A stretch of 64,000 bases of DNA from Gymnogyps californianus (GCF_018139145.2 NC_059478.1:25017001-25081000), one strand, 5' to 3'. Positions 25,335 through 38,817 are shown, counted from the stretch's first letter. The notes: generated by a model from the sequence alone, not told the origin. Numbers and translations are program-made.

Positions 25335-26773
25335 GCACCAGGGTCCCTCACCTTGGTGCAAATGGAAACTGCTGTGGGCTGTTTTCTGGTGACCTCAAAG
25401 ATGCTGTCACAAAGAGGGAACCAAACAGTGTCAGGCAAAGGAGGGCAGAGCAAGATGCAGTGGGAAGGCCTGTTTCGAAGCAGGTAAAGTGCCCAGATGG
25501 GGGATTTAGCTTGACTCTTGGAGTCGGCTTTGATTCATGTCAGAGGAAAAGAGCCAACCATGGGACTGTGGTGCTCCAGCTCCTGTAGCAGCTCTCAGTG
25601 CACCTCTGCCCAGGCTTAAGTCTTCCTTCGGCATCCCTCTGAAGATTCCTCTCCCTTGTTTGCACGTGTGCTCTTTTCCTCTCACTGTTCTTAATCCTCC
25701 CTCCCTTGGCAGCTGGGGTGGAAGCAGAAAGTGCTGCTTCAGTTCCTGGTACTGCACTGAGCATCCTCACCCTGCTGTGGGGGGGCTTCAACTCAAGGTT
25801 TCTTTATGCAGAGAGGCACAGCAGTAGCTCTCCTTGGGGGACAGAGGCAGCTCCGGGCCTGATGGGATAAGGAGTAAGGAGGAACCTGGCAATATAGCTA
25901 AAACATGAAGGCTGTGGGACCTTGGGAGATGGCCTGGTCACTCCAGGCAGGGTCACTGTACTTGAGAGAGGTCTCCAAGCATCTGGAGACACATCCTGGA
26001 TTTCACATCCTTTCACAGGTTGCTTTCCCGGTGTTTCGTGGTCTTTCTGATTAAAGTCATCCCGTGCTAACCCCCCGGACTCTGCACCAGAGACTCCTGC
26101 TGATGGACGAGGACAGAAGCACACCATCCCTGTGGTCCCTGCATGCCCAGATGACAGGGGCTTTCTGTGTTACTCCTGGTCAGAATAAGGACCTAGAGCA
26201 AGTTATGAGATGTGGCTCCTACCCCTCTCCTGCTCAGGGAACCCTGCGTTTAAGTACGGCTGCTCCTCGCACTGCCCCAGGCAAGGGTTCGCTTCATTTC
26301 AGCAGGAACTGCTGAGTGCTGCGTTGTCCCAAATGGCCCTTGGAGGAGACCTTCCCAGGGCCGGCGCGGGCAGCTGCTCTGGGAAGGGCGAGCGGCTGTG
26401 CTGCCAGGCCCGGCAGGATAAATAGAGTGTGTAAAACCTGAATTAGCTCTGTTGTCATGTGTCACATCAGGGTCATGGCTCTCACCTCAGGTCTCCTCGA
26501 TTTATGCCTGAGGACTTTAACTTGATGGCCAGGTACTTCCCCAGACTTCTTGTGCAGCGAACACTGCAGGTCCCCCAGCCTCTGAATGAGAGAGATTAGA
26601 GACGTTTTTGAGTGAGAAGGGTTTTTTTCCAAAAGCTCCATTGAAATATGTGCTGATTCCCTTCCCTGCATGTGGTAGACACCTGCGAGCGCTCCAGAGA
26701 GGGCAAGGAGCCCTGGCCAACAAGTGAGACTGCAACCGGGGAAAGCAGGCATTGCAACCTCCTGCTCCTCAAC

Positions 26774-26885
26774 TTCTATCTTTTTTCTTCCTTCTTTTTC
26801 CCTCTGCTTTTTCCACCTTCTTCTTTTCCTTTCTTCCCTTTCTCCCCTCTTCTTCCCCCTCCCTCCCTCTCTCCCCACCCCCCAG
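26774..26885 (+). repeat. 110-base polypyrimidine tract ending in CAG
   Basis: About 110 bases are almost entirely C and T (rare G or A), grading from T-rich to C-rich and ending CCCCCCAG at 26885. It is both a potential triplex (H-DNA) sequence and an unusually strong 3' splice-site look-alike. I could not find a matching RNF220-like exon after it, so I treat it as a low-complexity tract. Confidence 0.7.
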
Positions 26886-27119
26886 TATCAAGGCGACATC
26901 TCCAAGCCAAGTACTTTTAATTTCGCCCGTGGCCCTTGCTGACACGGTGGATATGCACAGCAAGTTAAATTCCCGCCTGATCAATAAAGCAGAAGCAGTG
27001 TGTCCGACTGGTCGATATTTTTTTATCTGTCTTCAGCCCAGTCCTGCTGATGACAGCCCCCTGCGCTTCAGCAAAGGCACTCAAGGGCATCGGGCTTTGG
27101 CAACACAGCTCTTTTTTTT

Positions 27120-27480
27120 ATTTAAATTAAAAAAAACCCCAGATGCCTAAAAAAAAAAAAGTTCACGGAGTTTGGCCTTTGCTTAATAACGTTTTATGAT
27201 TTATCTTAATTTTTAATTGAAAAAAATTTGCGAATTAATTGATTTCTGGGACTTGCCAATTAACATTGTAATTGGGTGCATGATAAATTTCGAGGGAGCA
27301 TCATTTTTCTCCCTCTCCCCCTTGTCACCTAGAAGGGGAATCGCGAGGGCAGCTGCTTCCTATCCGTACGCCCCCCACTTCTTCCCGAGGTGCCGCTGCC
27401 CTCCTCCCCCCTTGCTACTGTATCTTAAAGAAGGAACAAGAAAGCTAATAAAGTCGTGTTATTAGAGTCTCGCCAGAGGT
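27120..27480. promoter_or_regulatory. Candidate conserved non-coding block
   Basis: A strongly AT-rich block with clustered homeodomain words (AATTAATTGATT near 27234, CCAATTAACA near 27256, GTAATTGGG near 27268) and runs of A and T. It is flanked by GC-rich DNA and has no coding or repeat signal. Enhancer identity is inferred. Confidence 0.35.
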
Positions 27481-30146
27481 GACCCCTCAAGGCATAAATC
27501 CAGGCCGGGGAGATGGTGGGGACAGGTACTATTAAGTGCCTGACAGTGCTTTGCGAGGCGGGACTGGGTACCTCCCCTGCAGCACCCTCTCCCCGGGCCG
27601 TGGGGAAGGCGGACGGCCAGCCCAGGGCTCCTGGGGGCTTTCCCGGAGGGCTCTGGCAGCCCCCAAGGTGTTCAAGCGAGCAGTTCATTACCTGTAATAT
27701 CTCCTGGATGCTCTCCCTGTGTGCAAGTCCCGGCATGCGTGAGCCTCTGCGCGATGCCCAGCTGCTCCAGGGAGAGACCTGACTGTGGCACCGAGCACCT
27801 GGTAGCCAAACGGCCACTTCCTGCAGCGCGGGCAGCATCCGGGGTTTGTCCCGCAGCCAACATCCCCCAGCAAAACCAGGCTGCTGGGGCAGGCTGGTGC
27901 TTCAGAGCTGCTGCTTTGCTCTGGGGACGCAGAAGGGGTCGTTTGCATCCTGCTCTGCCTCGAGCCCCCCAGGGACTGGGTCCTGCCCCATGGCAGCAGC
28001 AGGGCATCCCATGCCACCCCACGGCAGAGGTGTTCAGCATGGGACCTCAGCTCTATGGGTGTCCCGATTCAGGCACGGATCTCCAGGTGCGTGGGAAGTG
28101 GCATCGCCTGAAGCTTTCTCCAGCAGTGTGACTCCTGTCAGATTTAAATTAAACACACTCCATCACTGGAGAAACCTGCCTGGAAGTGTCTGCTTCTCGG
28201 TGATACCTGAGCAGGGCGCAGGGCCACCTGCCGCCACGAGGCAGCTAACAGGGTCACATCCCCGCGTGGGGTGTGGAGAAGTGGGTGAGCTGGCTGCTGC
28301 CAAAATGAGGAGTGAGGAGACGGTGTTGTGCCGGAGCAGGGAGAGAGAACAAGCCACACCTGGGGGTGACTGAGATGGCGAGTGGAAATACCAAGTAAAT
28401 TAAAGAGTGCTTGGTGTCTCTAGTGCTTCTCCCACCCACTTCACGTGCTGGTATGGATCACTTCATCGCAGTCAGCTCAGGCATCCCAAGCCCTGTCTAA
28501 AGCCTATGAGCTTGGATGGGGCTTCGCTGTGCCATCCTGCAGCCCCCACTACACCCCAGTGTGTGCAGGGGGTGAAGGATGCCAGCCCAGGTGGAGGGTC
28601 CCAGGCTTCCCCGGCAGAGCCACGGCTCTCCTCACCAGCTGGGACACCAGAAAGGCTGGGATCAGCCCAGCTCCATGTCTGCCAGTGTCAGTGGCAGGGA
28701 ACCATGGGGGAATGGAGGGAAATTTATGAGGAGAGGAGTCTGTTTATTATCTAGCAAATGTGGTGCTGCTGATACCGTGGATTTATCCTCTTTCATCCCC
28801 CCTCTGATTTGTGTCCCTGCCCCTCACTGTGGCAGATTAATCACGGACAGAAAGGGAAGAGAGACCCTCCAGCTTCCTCCTGTGCACTCAGAGGGTGGCA
28901 ATGACAGCAGCCTGGACCCTTCATCCACAGCTTCTCCAGTGAAGAGAGCACAAGCCATGCAGCTGCCTGTCCTGCTTACAGATGCCCCATTCCTCTCCTC
29001 CCATGGCAGACCCCAGGGGATGCAGAGGCTGCTGCCCATAATCCGTGGGTGAAAGCAGTTCTCATGGGTCAGGGCTTCCAGGGTAGCACAGCGGGTGAGA
29101 AAATTTGTGGGTCATGTACCCCTCACTCATGCAGTGCCCTGAAAGTGCTATGAATGCTCCTTGAAGCACCTTCGGACCCGTGGTACCCACAGCCCATTCC
29201 CTGACTCCAGGGCGTGAGTTTGCAGGCTGGGGTTTGGGACCTCTGAGGGCAAAGCCTTCCTCTGCCGCTGACTCCCAGGGCAGCAGGAACCCTGGGAAGG
29301 GATGCGTGGAAACCCAAGGGTGTGAAATAAATCTTCGGTCAGTTATTTGCCCTGAAGCAATGCATGCCTTCTGCAGAGCCTCTTCTGAACTGCCACGTGA
29401 GCTGGGAATAATTAAACAGTCATTACAGCCACAGTAGCAAAGAGCCCCCCAGATCAATCTAATGCATGACCTTTCCCTCCGACTTTTCTCTTTATTTTCC
29501 CAGCCACCTCCTTTTCAAATAGTGGGACAGAAATGAAACAACCCTCCCACCCCAGCCTCCTGCTTCGCCCCGCACACATGGACCATCACATCCTCACCCG
29601 GAAACCTGTTGCCCGCTCTGAGCGGGGGCTCCCGGCAGGGGCATGGGGTACCAGGGGTTGATAAAGAAAAACCCAGCAGGGGAAGAAGAGCTGGGGGTGC
29701 GAATAGGACAGAGCAAATAGGGGATTTTAGAACGGTCAGGTCATGCCACAGTGTTTTATGATCCTGCTGCATTTCTGCTGCAGCTTCGTCTCTTTTGGGG
29801 AGGCGGGTGGCTGCCCTGCAGGGTCAGGTTTGTCACAGCTGACTGTGTTGGGCACTGAGGTCTCACAAGTACTGACCAGGAGAGTATTTGGGAAGCATGT
29901 TTGGGACTGTAGGTGCAGAGCATTTCTAGTCCTGACTCCAGTGTCTTTGGCAATTTTACCATCGCTCAGCCCCTTTCCCCATCATGGGATGCAGATCTTC
30001 TAAGCAGCACTTGGAGCAGGTGCCGCTAGAGGAGCCACAGCAGGTTAAAAATCCCAGTGTGCTTCCCCTGACAGCACGGATCACACCTGGCCACACTGGG
30101 GGCTGTCATGTGTGCCTAGGTGAGGATTTGGCCTCATGTAGTTTTT

Positions 30147-30165
30147 AAAAAAAAAAAAAAAAAAA
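30147..30165. repeat. Poly(A) run
   Basis: About 19 consecutive A residues in the intron. No retrotransposed body or target duplication is obvious upstream, so it is listed as simple repeat only. Confidence 0.7.
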
Positions 30166-32229
30166 TCAAACTCCCATTTTCTTGTTTAGGCTTCAAGTGA
30201 CACTTCCAGTTATTTAAACTGGCGTTCACAAAAATCCAATTCCCTCTCTATGCAGCGACTGCTTATTTACAGCTGGCATCGCCATCCGCATGGCTCTGCA
30301 GGAGGCTTGCTCTGCTGCCGGGGCTCCTGTCCCAAGGCTGCATGCTTAAGCTGCGAGTCCTGCAGCTAAAAATAAATTGTTTCCACTGGATTATTATGTT
30401 TTTTAAGAAAAACATCAGTTGGCTGCAGCTTGTAGAAACCTTTTGGCTTTGCAGGATCTCATGTGGGAGCTGTATGTGCTCTGGCTGGCGCCCGTCAAAT
30501 CCAGAGGGCTGCTGAGAGTTGTTCTGTGGAAAAGTTGCAGAGCGGGAAGACACCAGCTGCATGGCAGCAGCCCTCTTACCACCTCTTTAAACCTCTTCTG
30601 GCTGCAATGTTGTTAAGGGATGAACACAAACAACTGTAGCAGTCTGAGCTCAAGGAGCTTCTTCTCTTGCATTTGTTATTAATTACGTGTGGGGAGTGCT
30701 GCCGGGGGGTGGCTGCCATGCCAGGTACTGAGCTCAGCCCTTCCTTGATGGATGCTCATCATAAGCCCTGGGTGGGGGCTCTGCAGAAATCTTGTTTGAA
30801 CATGCTTGGGGAGCCCAGGCGGCTGTGGTGGGCTGAAATGCAGCATCGGAGCTGTTTCTGGCCTTATTGTTGCTGCATTGAGACTTCAGGCAAGTCCCAT
30901 CACTGCTCTGTGCTCAGATTTCTCCTCTGAGCACATCTCTCTCTCTCTCGATCTCCTCACTCAAGCTGTAGCTACAATTGCAACAAAGCTTTCCAACCCT
31001 TGCTCTGGGATGCTGCGGTGATGCCCCAGTGCTGGCACAGTCAGTGTGTGTGCTGCAGTGAGCGCAGAGAAGGAAGGCTTCTGCCCCTGCTTCCCTGGGG
31101 CAGCTGCCTGGCGCTGGGCTTCTGCCTGGGCTGGGGGGTCAGTGAGAGCCCTGCCTGCGTGTGGTGGGCTCTGGGCACCAAGAGCACACCCTGGGTCATG
31201 GTCCCTGCCTGGGTCCCGTGGGGAGCAGGGCTTCTGCTTGTCTCCTGACTTGGGCACTTAGAAAACTTCTCTTTTCTTTTGGAGGAAAGCTGAGATTCCT
31301 ACAACAGCTTGCAAGAGCAAAGGCATAAAGGAAAAGGACAAGTACCACCTTGCTCATGGTAAAACACAATCAGATCGCTTAACCTTCAGCTCATGCCCTG
31401 GGTTTTCCATGTGGGAAGGAGCAGCTTCCATTCATGGGGATGATGAGGGACCACTCCTTGCATATTGCTTTTTTTTTCCCTATGGCAAGCACACTCCAAA
31501 AGACGGGACCATAACAAAAAAAAAAAAACAAAAACTTGAAGGTCATTGTGTGTAATAGCAACCACAGCAGGGGTAGAGAAACCCCAAGACTGTGGGTAAG
31601 GAGGGCGCATATTCAGCGTGCTGAGCTGCCCTTTGCCCTTTGGAACATCACGACTGAAGCACTGGGTCTGAACAGCCCCTTGGGGCTCGCTCAGGGAGAT
31701 GCCAGGGGATTGCCATTTGCATCTGGGGATGCTCCTAACTAAATCCCTGGCTAGTGTTAAAAGACATCTGCGTGTCTGTGGTGTAGCCTGAGTCTTGCTT
31801 TCATTGTGGAGGGCCCTGCTGAGAGTAAATGTTCCTCTTAAAACTGATGTTGCCTAATATAGAGGAGCGATGGGTCCCCAGGGAGCACTCCAGGGTGTGT
31901 GGGGACCTGGCCATGCATCTCCCGTTAATGTTAATGGGTGATGCAGCTGCAAGGCTGGGCAGAGCCCTCCAGCAGCCCCAGAGCAGGGACCTTATTTTGT
32001 CCCCACAGAGGTGTAGGGCACCCGAACACGTGGGGATGCATGAATGCACAGCCAGAACTGGTATCTGAGCCGCAAGAAAGGGAACCAGTGAGGAAGCAGC
32101 CTCGTATCACTTGGAAATGCAAAATCGTCGGGAGAGAGAGAAGGAGGCTGCCCAAATCGCTGGGTCTTTCCAGGGCATTTCTTGTCTTCTTTGGTACTTT
32201 GGGGGGGTTGCCTAAAAGGGAAAGAAGTT

Positions 32230-32580
32230 GTTTTGCTGTAATGAACTAGATAAACAATTCCCCAAATAGATTAAAACTAACTGTAACTTATAAAAGTGGG
32301 TAGTAATTATATTTTATTAGCTAGCAAAACACCATTTTTTTATTTCGTAGGATAATTCTGTGTAAATCACCTTAATTAGAAGTGTCAGACGAGCCTGTGA
32401 ATATCGTACTTAGTAACTAATTTCCTATGTACAGGTTATAATTTAAAACACATGGATCACTCGCCGAGTGGAAATATGCTAGCCATGAAATAATGTGGGG
32501 AGTGTTGGGGTTATTACTATGTAAATGTGTAATCATTTCAGACCACTGCAGCCTGGCTGGGTGATTAAAGAGAATCCCAA
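32230..32580. promoter_or_regulatory. Candidate conserved non-coding block
   Basis: Low-GC sequence with many ATTA/TAAT cores (AGTAATTATATTTTATTAG near 32312, CCTTAATTAG near 32370, TAACTAATTTCC near 32415). It has no open frame or repeat family and differs sharply from both flanks. It is one of the most enhancer-like blocks in the window by eye, though conservation is untested. Confidence 0.38.
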
Positions 32581-33859
32581 GGTCTCCAAAGATTGTGCTC
32601 TCTGCAAGGGCCTAGAGCGAAAAAACTTTAAAAGGCACCGAAAAGTGTTTGAACTTTAAAGGTCTTGATTTCCCTTTTACCATTTTTAATTTGTCTGCAG
32701 TGTTTATGGAGGGGAAGGTTTCTCTTTGCTGACGGCCTTTCGATTCTCAGCCCGCTGCCAGCATCCTTAAGAGGCACAGGGGGGCTGCAGCCGCTGTAAT
32801 TCGGGGGGTTGTTTAGCGGAAGGGAGGAAAGCACCCTTAAATTGCAGGGTCTTGGGACTTGGATGACCAGGGCTTGTACCCATTCCTGACCCATCTCTGG
32901 AAATAAATAAAAACAAATTGCAAACTCTTATTAGCAATAGAGTGGGGCTAAATTGCAAGGAGGGGGGTGGCTCTTAATAATCCTCCAAAGGAAGAATAAA
33001 ATAAACCCTGCCAAGTTATCTAAATCAGTCCCCTTCCTCATCAGTCCCACTGGCAGAGGCTTGGCCTTTCGGCTGACCAGAGAGACTCTCATCCTGAAAA
33101 CTGCAGTTGCCTGGCGCTAACACCGTTTCTGGGAGGAATTAATGAGATTCTTCCTCTTTCCCTCGAAAAGGAATAATTTTAAACACCTTTAACAAGAAAA
33201 GGGAGGAAATGAGTTGGTTTTTTTAACCTGGTGTTTGGATTATAAAAGGAAAAAAAAAGTTGTTTCACACTTTGGGCGACTGAGAAATTCAAGGTAGCGC
33301 TGGAGATGGGGAGGGGGTGGAAATCTTTCCCATCGCACGTGGTCGGGCGCAGGCTGGAGGTGGTGCCAGGGCTGCATCTCTGGGGGCAGCAGGGACTGAC
33401 TCTGCTCTGTGCCACCTCTGAGAGCAGGGGGGGCAGAGCTGGGGGGACAGGGCACGGGGGAGCATCCTGCACCCCCCAGCAAGCATCCAGCAGCGCACCC
33501 CCTCAGGGAAGGGGGGCTGCAAGGGAGGCGATGCCAGTCGATCGGTGGTCCCCAGGAACCGCAGCCGCTTGCTCCGGGAGCAGAGCTGCCGCATTTGGGG
33601 TGACCTGATGGCGATGGATAACTGCGTGTTTCCCCCTGTTTCGGGGTGGGAGGCGAGCGCGGTGGCACTGGGAGAGGAGGGGGGCCATAGCCCTGGAGAA
33701 AACACCTTCCTCCATCCCTGCTCATTTCGTAACACCCAGCCATCTGCCAAATCAAGGCAGATTAAAGGCAGCCAAATTCAATTTCTCCCCGCTGCCACTG
33801 CAGCTCGGCATCTGGGGCTAAAGTGTCCCCGACAAAGCGAACATGACAGGCACATTGCT

Positions 33860-34110
33860 TTTTTGTCACATCTAGTACCATGTTGATCTTCTAAAAGTCT
33901 CATAAAAATTTATTGATGTCTCCCATATTGCTGTGATTGAGAAGAAAGGAGCGCGGGTGTGCGGAGCCGGGCGCGCGCGCGCGGGCGAGCATGTGTGCGT
34001 GTGTATATTAATGTTTCTGAAGTAGATCTGATTTGATATGTCTTGTTCTATTGTCAGCATCTGTTTAGCGAGGCTTTTTAATACTTTCTGGCTGCCGATC
34101 ACTCATCCTT
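33860..34110. promoter_or_regulatory. Candidate conserved block split by a (GC)n/(GT)n microsatellite
   Basis: Two AT-rich arms (33860-33945 and 34005-34090) flank a GC/GT alternating purine-pyrimidine tract, gcgcgcgcgcgcggg at about 33971-33985 followed by tgtgtgcgtgtgt. Such tracts can adopt Z-DNA. The arms have no coding signal and resemble the other enhancer-like blocks. Confidence 0.35.
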
Positions 34111-35141
34111 AGCCTGGGATGCAGGCTTGCATACAAATTTTGTTATTAAACACAATTCCATTCCCCCCCTTCCCCAACCTCCGCCTCCCCCCGCTAACCT
34201 CCCCCCTCCACGCACCCATCCATCATCTCCCCGGGGCTATGGGGAGCTGGGAGCCAGCCACCCCACCAGCGTGCACTTACAAGCACAGGCACTGGGCTTG
34301 GCAACATATTTCAAGAGCCTTTTGCCTGCTGCAGGTGCTTTGCATTGACAAATCGAATCATGGGGAAATAATTTATTTCCTAATGCTGTTTGCAGCATGT
34401 TAGCAGGAGAATTTACATGAGAGAGATTACTTTAATAACCAAAAAATTACAGTGCAGGCCTCCCCACCATGTCGGCTTTGATATGTAATTGTTTCAAGTT
34501 TAACCTGTCTGGAGGGGGGAAGGTGTTATTAAATCTATAGCATCTCCCGCTGGCGAGGGCAGGCGAGGAGGAGCACCATGGCGGGGACCTCCTTCCCTGC
34601 TAAATGGGGAACAAGCTGAATTAACAAATCACTCCAGCCTCCGGCAGAGCTGCTGCCTCCACGGCACAGCAGGAGCTGAGGGGATCTTCTTTCCCTTGCT
34701 CTTGCGCCGATTTAATCTCCTTCTCTTTCCTCCCCTCCTTTTTTTTATTGTGCCTGACCCTACGCAGGGCTTGCCACCTCCACTCCCCTCTCCTTGGCTT
34801 TCTTCCCTGTGCCCCTGCAGGCTTGCTCCTCACTTTTCCCCAGGGCTGGGAGAGGAGCTGCGCAAGCCCCCGAGGAGGAGGAGAGTTGGGATTCGACTCT
34901 GCATCGTTTGTCTGGGTTTGGGGGGTTCCACTCTTAGGACCATTTTATGCCAGCTGGAGAAATAGTTGGCGCTGCCCTCCTTTCCATGCCCCTCCGGTCA
35001 GGGCGAGGAGGCTCTTGTTGGTCTGGGGAAGGGGAGCCATGCGCTTTGCTATTTGACCTCGTGAGATCCCTCAAAGCGCTCCCTGCCTTGCCCACCGCAG
35101 CAGTTTTGTGACGCTGACCCCGTTCTCTTCTCTCTTGGCAG

Positions 35142-35187
35142 CAAGAGCTCCATCCTGAAGGATGCCATGGCAGCGGGCACCCCCAAG
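35142..35187 (+). CDS. RNF220: RNF220 internal exon (46 nt)
   Basis: A short internal exon after ttggcag (35135-35141) and before the strong donor gtaagt at 35188. Its first base completes the serine codon begun by AG at the end of the 19519-19648 exon. It then reads KSSILKDAMAAGTPK and ends in phase 0. Mammalian RNF220 has a closely similar LKDAM...GTPK segment at this place, from memory. The exon encodes a linker between the first zinc-finger-like motif and the SASIKREG segment, with no domain of its own. Because it is 46 nt, skipping it would shift the frame. It is the only exon lying between the two oppositely oriented LTRs of this window. Confidence 0.93.
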
Positions 35188-38100
35188 GTAAGTGAGCACA
35201 ACTCAGCACACTTTCCCTGCCCGGAGGGATGCTCTTTACACTCCCTCACATTCCCAGCCGGCTCCCTGTCCTGCTACTCTCCCAGGAAGGTGGCCATTGT
35301 ATGGGGGCCAGCCAGCACTGGGGGAAGCTGCTGCCCCCATGCACCCGCTGGGCTAGAGTGGCCGAGTCCCCGCATGGGGCTCTGTCGTTCCCCATGCAGC
35401 CGAGGGATGGTGGAGCTGAAGGACCCGGCGGGCTCCGGGACTCCAGATTGTGTCTAATGACAGCTAATGAGAGCTGATCACACGCAGGCTGAGCTCAGCC
35501 TGGGAAATCATGTGCAGGAGTTCCTGGAGCCAGAGCCATATGCCAGCTTTGGAAGAGGGGGCTGGGAGTGCCTCAGGGGAGCGAAGCACACCTGAGGAGG
35601 AGCCCAAATCACTAAAAGACCCCGTCTCAGCCACATCCCCCTCCCCAGGACCCACCTCCCATCCCCTTAGCTCAGAATGCAAAAATACGAAATGCACGGA
35701 GCATCACGGCATCACTGCAAAGGGCATCATGTACTAATTAGTATCACTGTTAGCTGGACTTCATATGATATGGCAGTGGGAAGGACCAGAGCTTGGGCAG
35801 GCAAGTGGGTGGCAGGGAGCACTGCAGGGCAGCTGGGCATTGCACAGCCTCTGAAAACCACGCTGTGCTCCCCAAGGCGGGCAAAGGCAAGTGATCCAGG
35901 CTCTCCTGTGCTTCTGGTGACACAATCCAAGCCAGGGAGACTCATGGCTCCCAGGGAAGCACAGGGCATCTCTCACGGGAGGTGTCTTTGTACTTGTTTT
36001 AATAGAATTCACTTCAGGTATCGCCCTCCCTTTTTCTTCTGGAAGCTTTGGGTCATTTTTGGCATGTGATGTCAGAAACGGAGACTGAAATTTCAGCTCT
36101 AGGTTTTCCCCTTGGGGCTGGGTGTCTTGCCAAGCACATCAACACCTTGTCTGCCCCACCAAGCGAGATGCCAGGGAGCCACCATGCTGACACAAGTTCC
36201 TGGCAGGCAGGGACACCTCCCAAGTGAACTCAACAATTTCCCAAACCTTCCAAGGGAAAATAAAGATCGCAATGATACTCTGTAGTGCTCCACACCTTTG
36301 GCATTCCCATCTCCTGCGTGACTATCCCTGTCTCCCATGCCCTGTCGCAGGGGAGACCGGAAGGAGACCAGAGACCTGACTATTTCTCCCATGAAAAACA
36401 AGCAGAGCAGAAAGCAATCCCCAAACCCGCCCACCATTGAAAATCCACAGAGTGTGAGGCTGCCTTGGGACGTCTTGAAGGAGCTGGAAAGGGCACCCGC
36501 AAAATGAAAGCAGCTGGACTCTGCAAGCTTCCCTTTCCCTCCTCGTCAGGTCTGAGTGTAGATAACTCAATGGTCCCAAACACATCGCCTGCGACGGAGA
36601 AGGATGGCTAGGAAGACAGATTAGCTGTTTGGAGGGAAACGCAGCGAGTGACTGACAGAGACCAGATAAAGAAGAAGGTCCATCTCGCAGCAGGGCCGGG
36701 CTTTTGAAGTTTCCATTGACAAAGAATCCCATTTGCCTTGAGCGAGGGGATTAAACTGGGACTGGAGCGTCGTTCTATGTAAAAGAGATCAATCGTCCCC
36801 TGTCACCACATGGATCTTTCCCTTTGCCCGTCACGTCTGGGGCTAAGAACATTAACTTCAAGAAGCCAGGAGAGCAGGGAGGGAGAGGGTGAAATCAGGA
36901 AATCTTTCATTCCCTTCTCAGAGAACTTGAAAGCCTCTCAGCCCAGGAGGATTCATTATTTCTAGGTGGCTTTTGCTGGGAGACAAGTCCTGTGTGGCAT
37001 GGGAAGACACAGCGCTGTCACCTTCACCTGAGCTTGGTATTAAAGGCCCCTTTGTAACCAGGCGGGATTGAGAAGGAGGGTGGTGGGGAGATGAAGGCTG
37101 CTCTTTCCCTTTGTGCCCACTGAGTGTTTGCAACATGGGGTGGGAATAGCCCATCAGGATGTGAAGTCCCTCTGAGAAAGTCCTGCTGGGGACAAAGCTG
37201 GGCCTCTGGGCCACCCTTAACAGGGGTCCCAGGCAGAGGGATGGGGGACAGACCCCCAGGGTGCACTTGCAGCCCACGCCCATGCACCCAGGCATTGCTG
37301 GAGGTCTGGCAGGCACCACCTTGGAAGAGCTGGGACCTGTGCCGTGTCCCACTTCCCACCCTGGGCACCAGTGGAAGGGGTCGCAAGGACCATGGGGACT
37401 GCCGCAACATTTCCGGGCCAGTCCTTCTCCTGGTGCCAAGAAAAGGGCCACCAGCTCCAGCAGCTCAGCAGCAGGAGGAAGGAGCTGCACCTCCCCATCC
37501 CTCGGGAACATCCCCTGGCAGCACGGTCAGGGGCAGGTTGGTTCCACCCAGGGACATGGGAACTGGGGTGGGGTGCAGGCTGGCCATGTTACTTTTGTGG
37601 TCATCGGTGGCTTTAAGACCACTTTAGGACTCATTTAGGACCTTTGCATGTAATATCACTACCATCGCTGCTTCTGTGCTGGCCTGAGGCTCTTCCCGGG
37701 GTGCAGCTGGGATCAGGGGATTTAACCCCCCTGTGCTCTGTCTCCTGGCTCTGCTCCCATCCCTTCCCCACAGTTGCCCCGGCAAATGTCTCTCCTGGCA
37801 ATAAAAGCCCAGATGTAAACGCATGTTCCTCGCTCGCCGCTTTCCTGCCCCTGAAGAGCTGTCACTCACTGCACTGGGCCAATTTTCATGGCAATATGTC
37901 AAAGAAAATCCAATCACTCAACATGGGATGTGATGAATGCAGGATTATTGTATCAGGTTCTTCTATTATTGGAGCCGACAGAGGCAGTGATGGCCAGGCA
38001 AGGGCTGCGAGCTGAGGGGCTCTGGCCAACGTGTCTGCTCAGTGCCTGGGCTCCCTCTCTGCGAAGGCAGCACTGGAGGAGAAGGGCAGTGCTGAGCACC

Positions 38101-38817
38101 ACATAGCTCCACAGCGTTCAGGATCCTCCTTTGCTTTCTGTGAGCCCAAGCCCAATCGATCATGCCATGCCAGTGTGGACAAGCCACTTGGATAAGCAGC
38201 TGCCAAACCTGCATAGTGAGCCTCAGGATGAGATTTCTATCCAACCCTGACTGCCACTTACTTACAAAAGCTGGTGACAGCAAGCTGGGCTCTGCCAGCC
38301 TCTGGCTGGGGAAAAGGGCCTGAGATAGCTGCCTGGTGTCTGCAAGAAGTCCCATGGCCCGCAGACGGCAAAGGGAACGCTGCTGTCTCCTCCCAGCTGC
38401 TGTTTCTGTCCCTGATTGCAAGCTTGGATGCTCACCCCACAGCTTGTGATAGCCTTTGGTGTCTGGATCTTCCTGTTGCTGAGAGCCAGGTAGCCCATCG
38501 AGCTCCCACAGGTCAAGGCGACAGCTTGCTCTTGCTGGGCTGCCTCGTGCCTATGCTTTGCAGAAGACAGAGGTGCAAAAAGGTGCTGAAAGCCCATCTC
38601 CTCTGCAGAAAGCACACCCAGTGGCCCTGCTCTGGGAAAGGTCTTCCTCAGGCATTTGGACTTCAAGGAGAGTCCTGGACACCTGTAGCATCCTTCTCTG
38701 ATGACATGTCTGAGACACCAGGAGGAAGAGGAGGGATGGGAAAAGAAATTCTTCACCAAGGAGAAGTTTCAGTGTCAGTGGGAACAGATGCTTCACGCTC
38801 ATGGGAAGGGATGGAGG

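Larger units (their letters stand above)
19649..35141 (+). other. RNF220: RNF220 intron (15.5 kb)
   Basis: The intron runs from gtaagc at 19649 to ttggcag at 35135-35141. It contains a solo LTR (24735-25329), several candidate enhancer blocks (20540-21560, 22560-22800, 27120-27480, 32230-32580, 33860-34110), homopolymer runs and a long polypyrimidine tract. The remaining stretches, such as 21600-22540, 25330-26750, 27490-32200 and 34540-35100, hold GC-rich or mixed sequence with short unrelated open frames. I see no gene in them. Confidence 0.85.
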
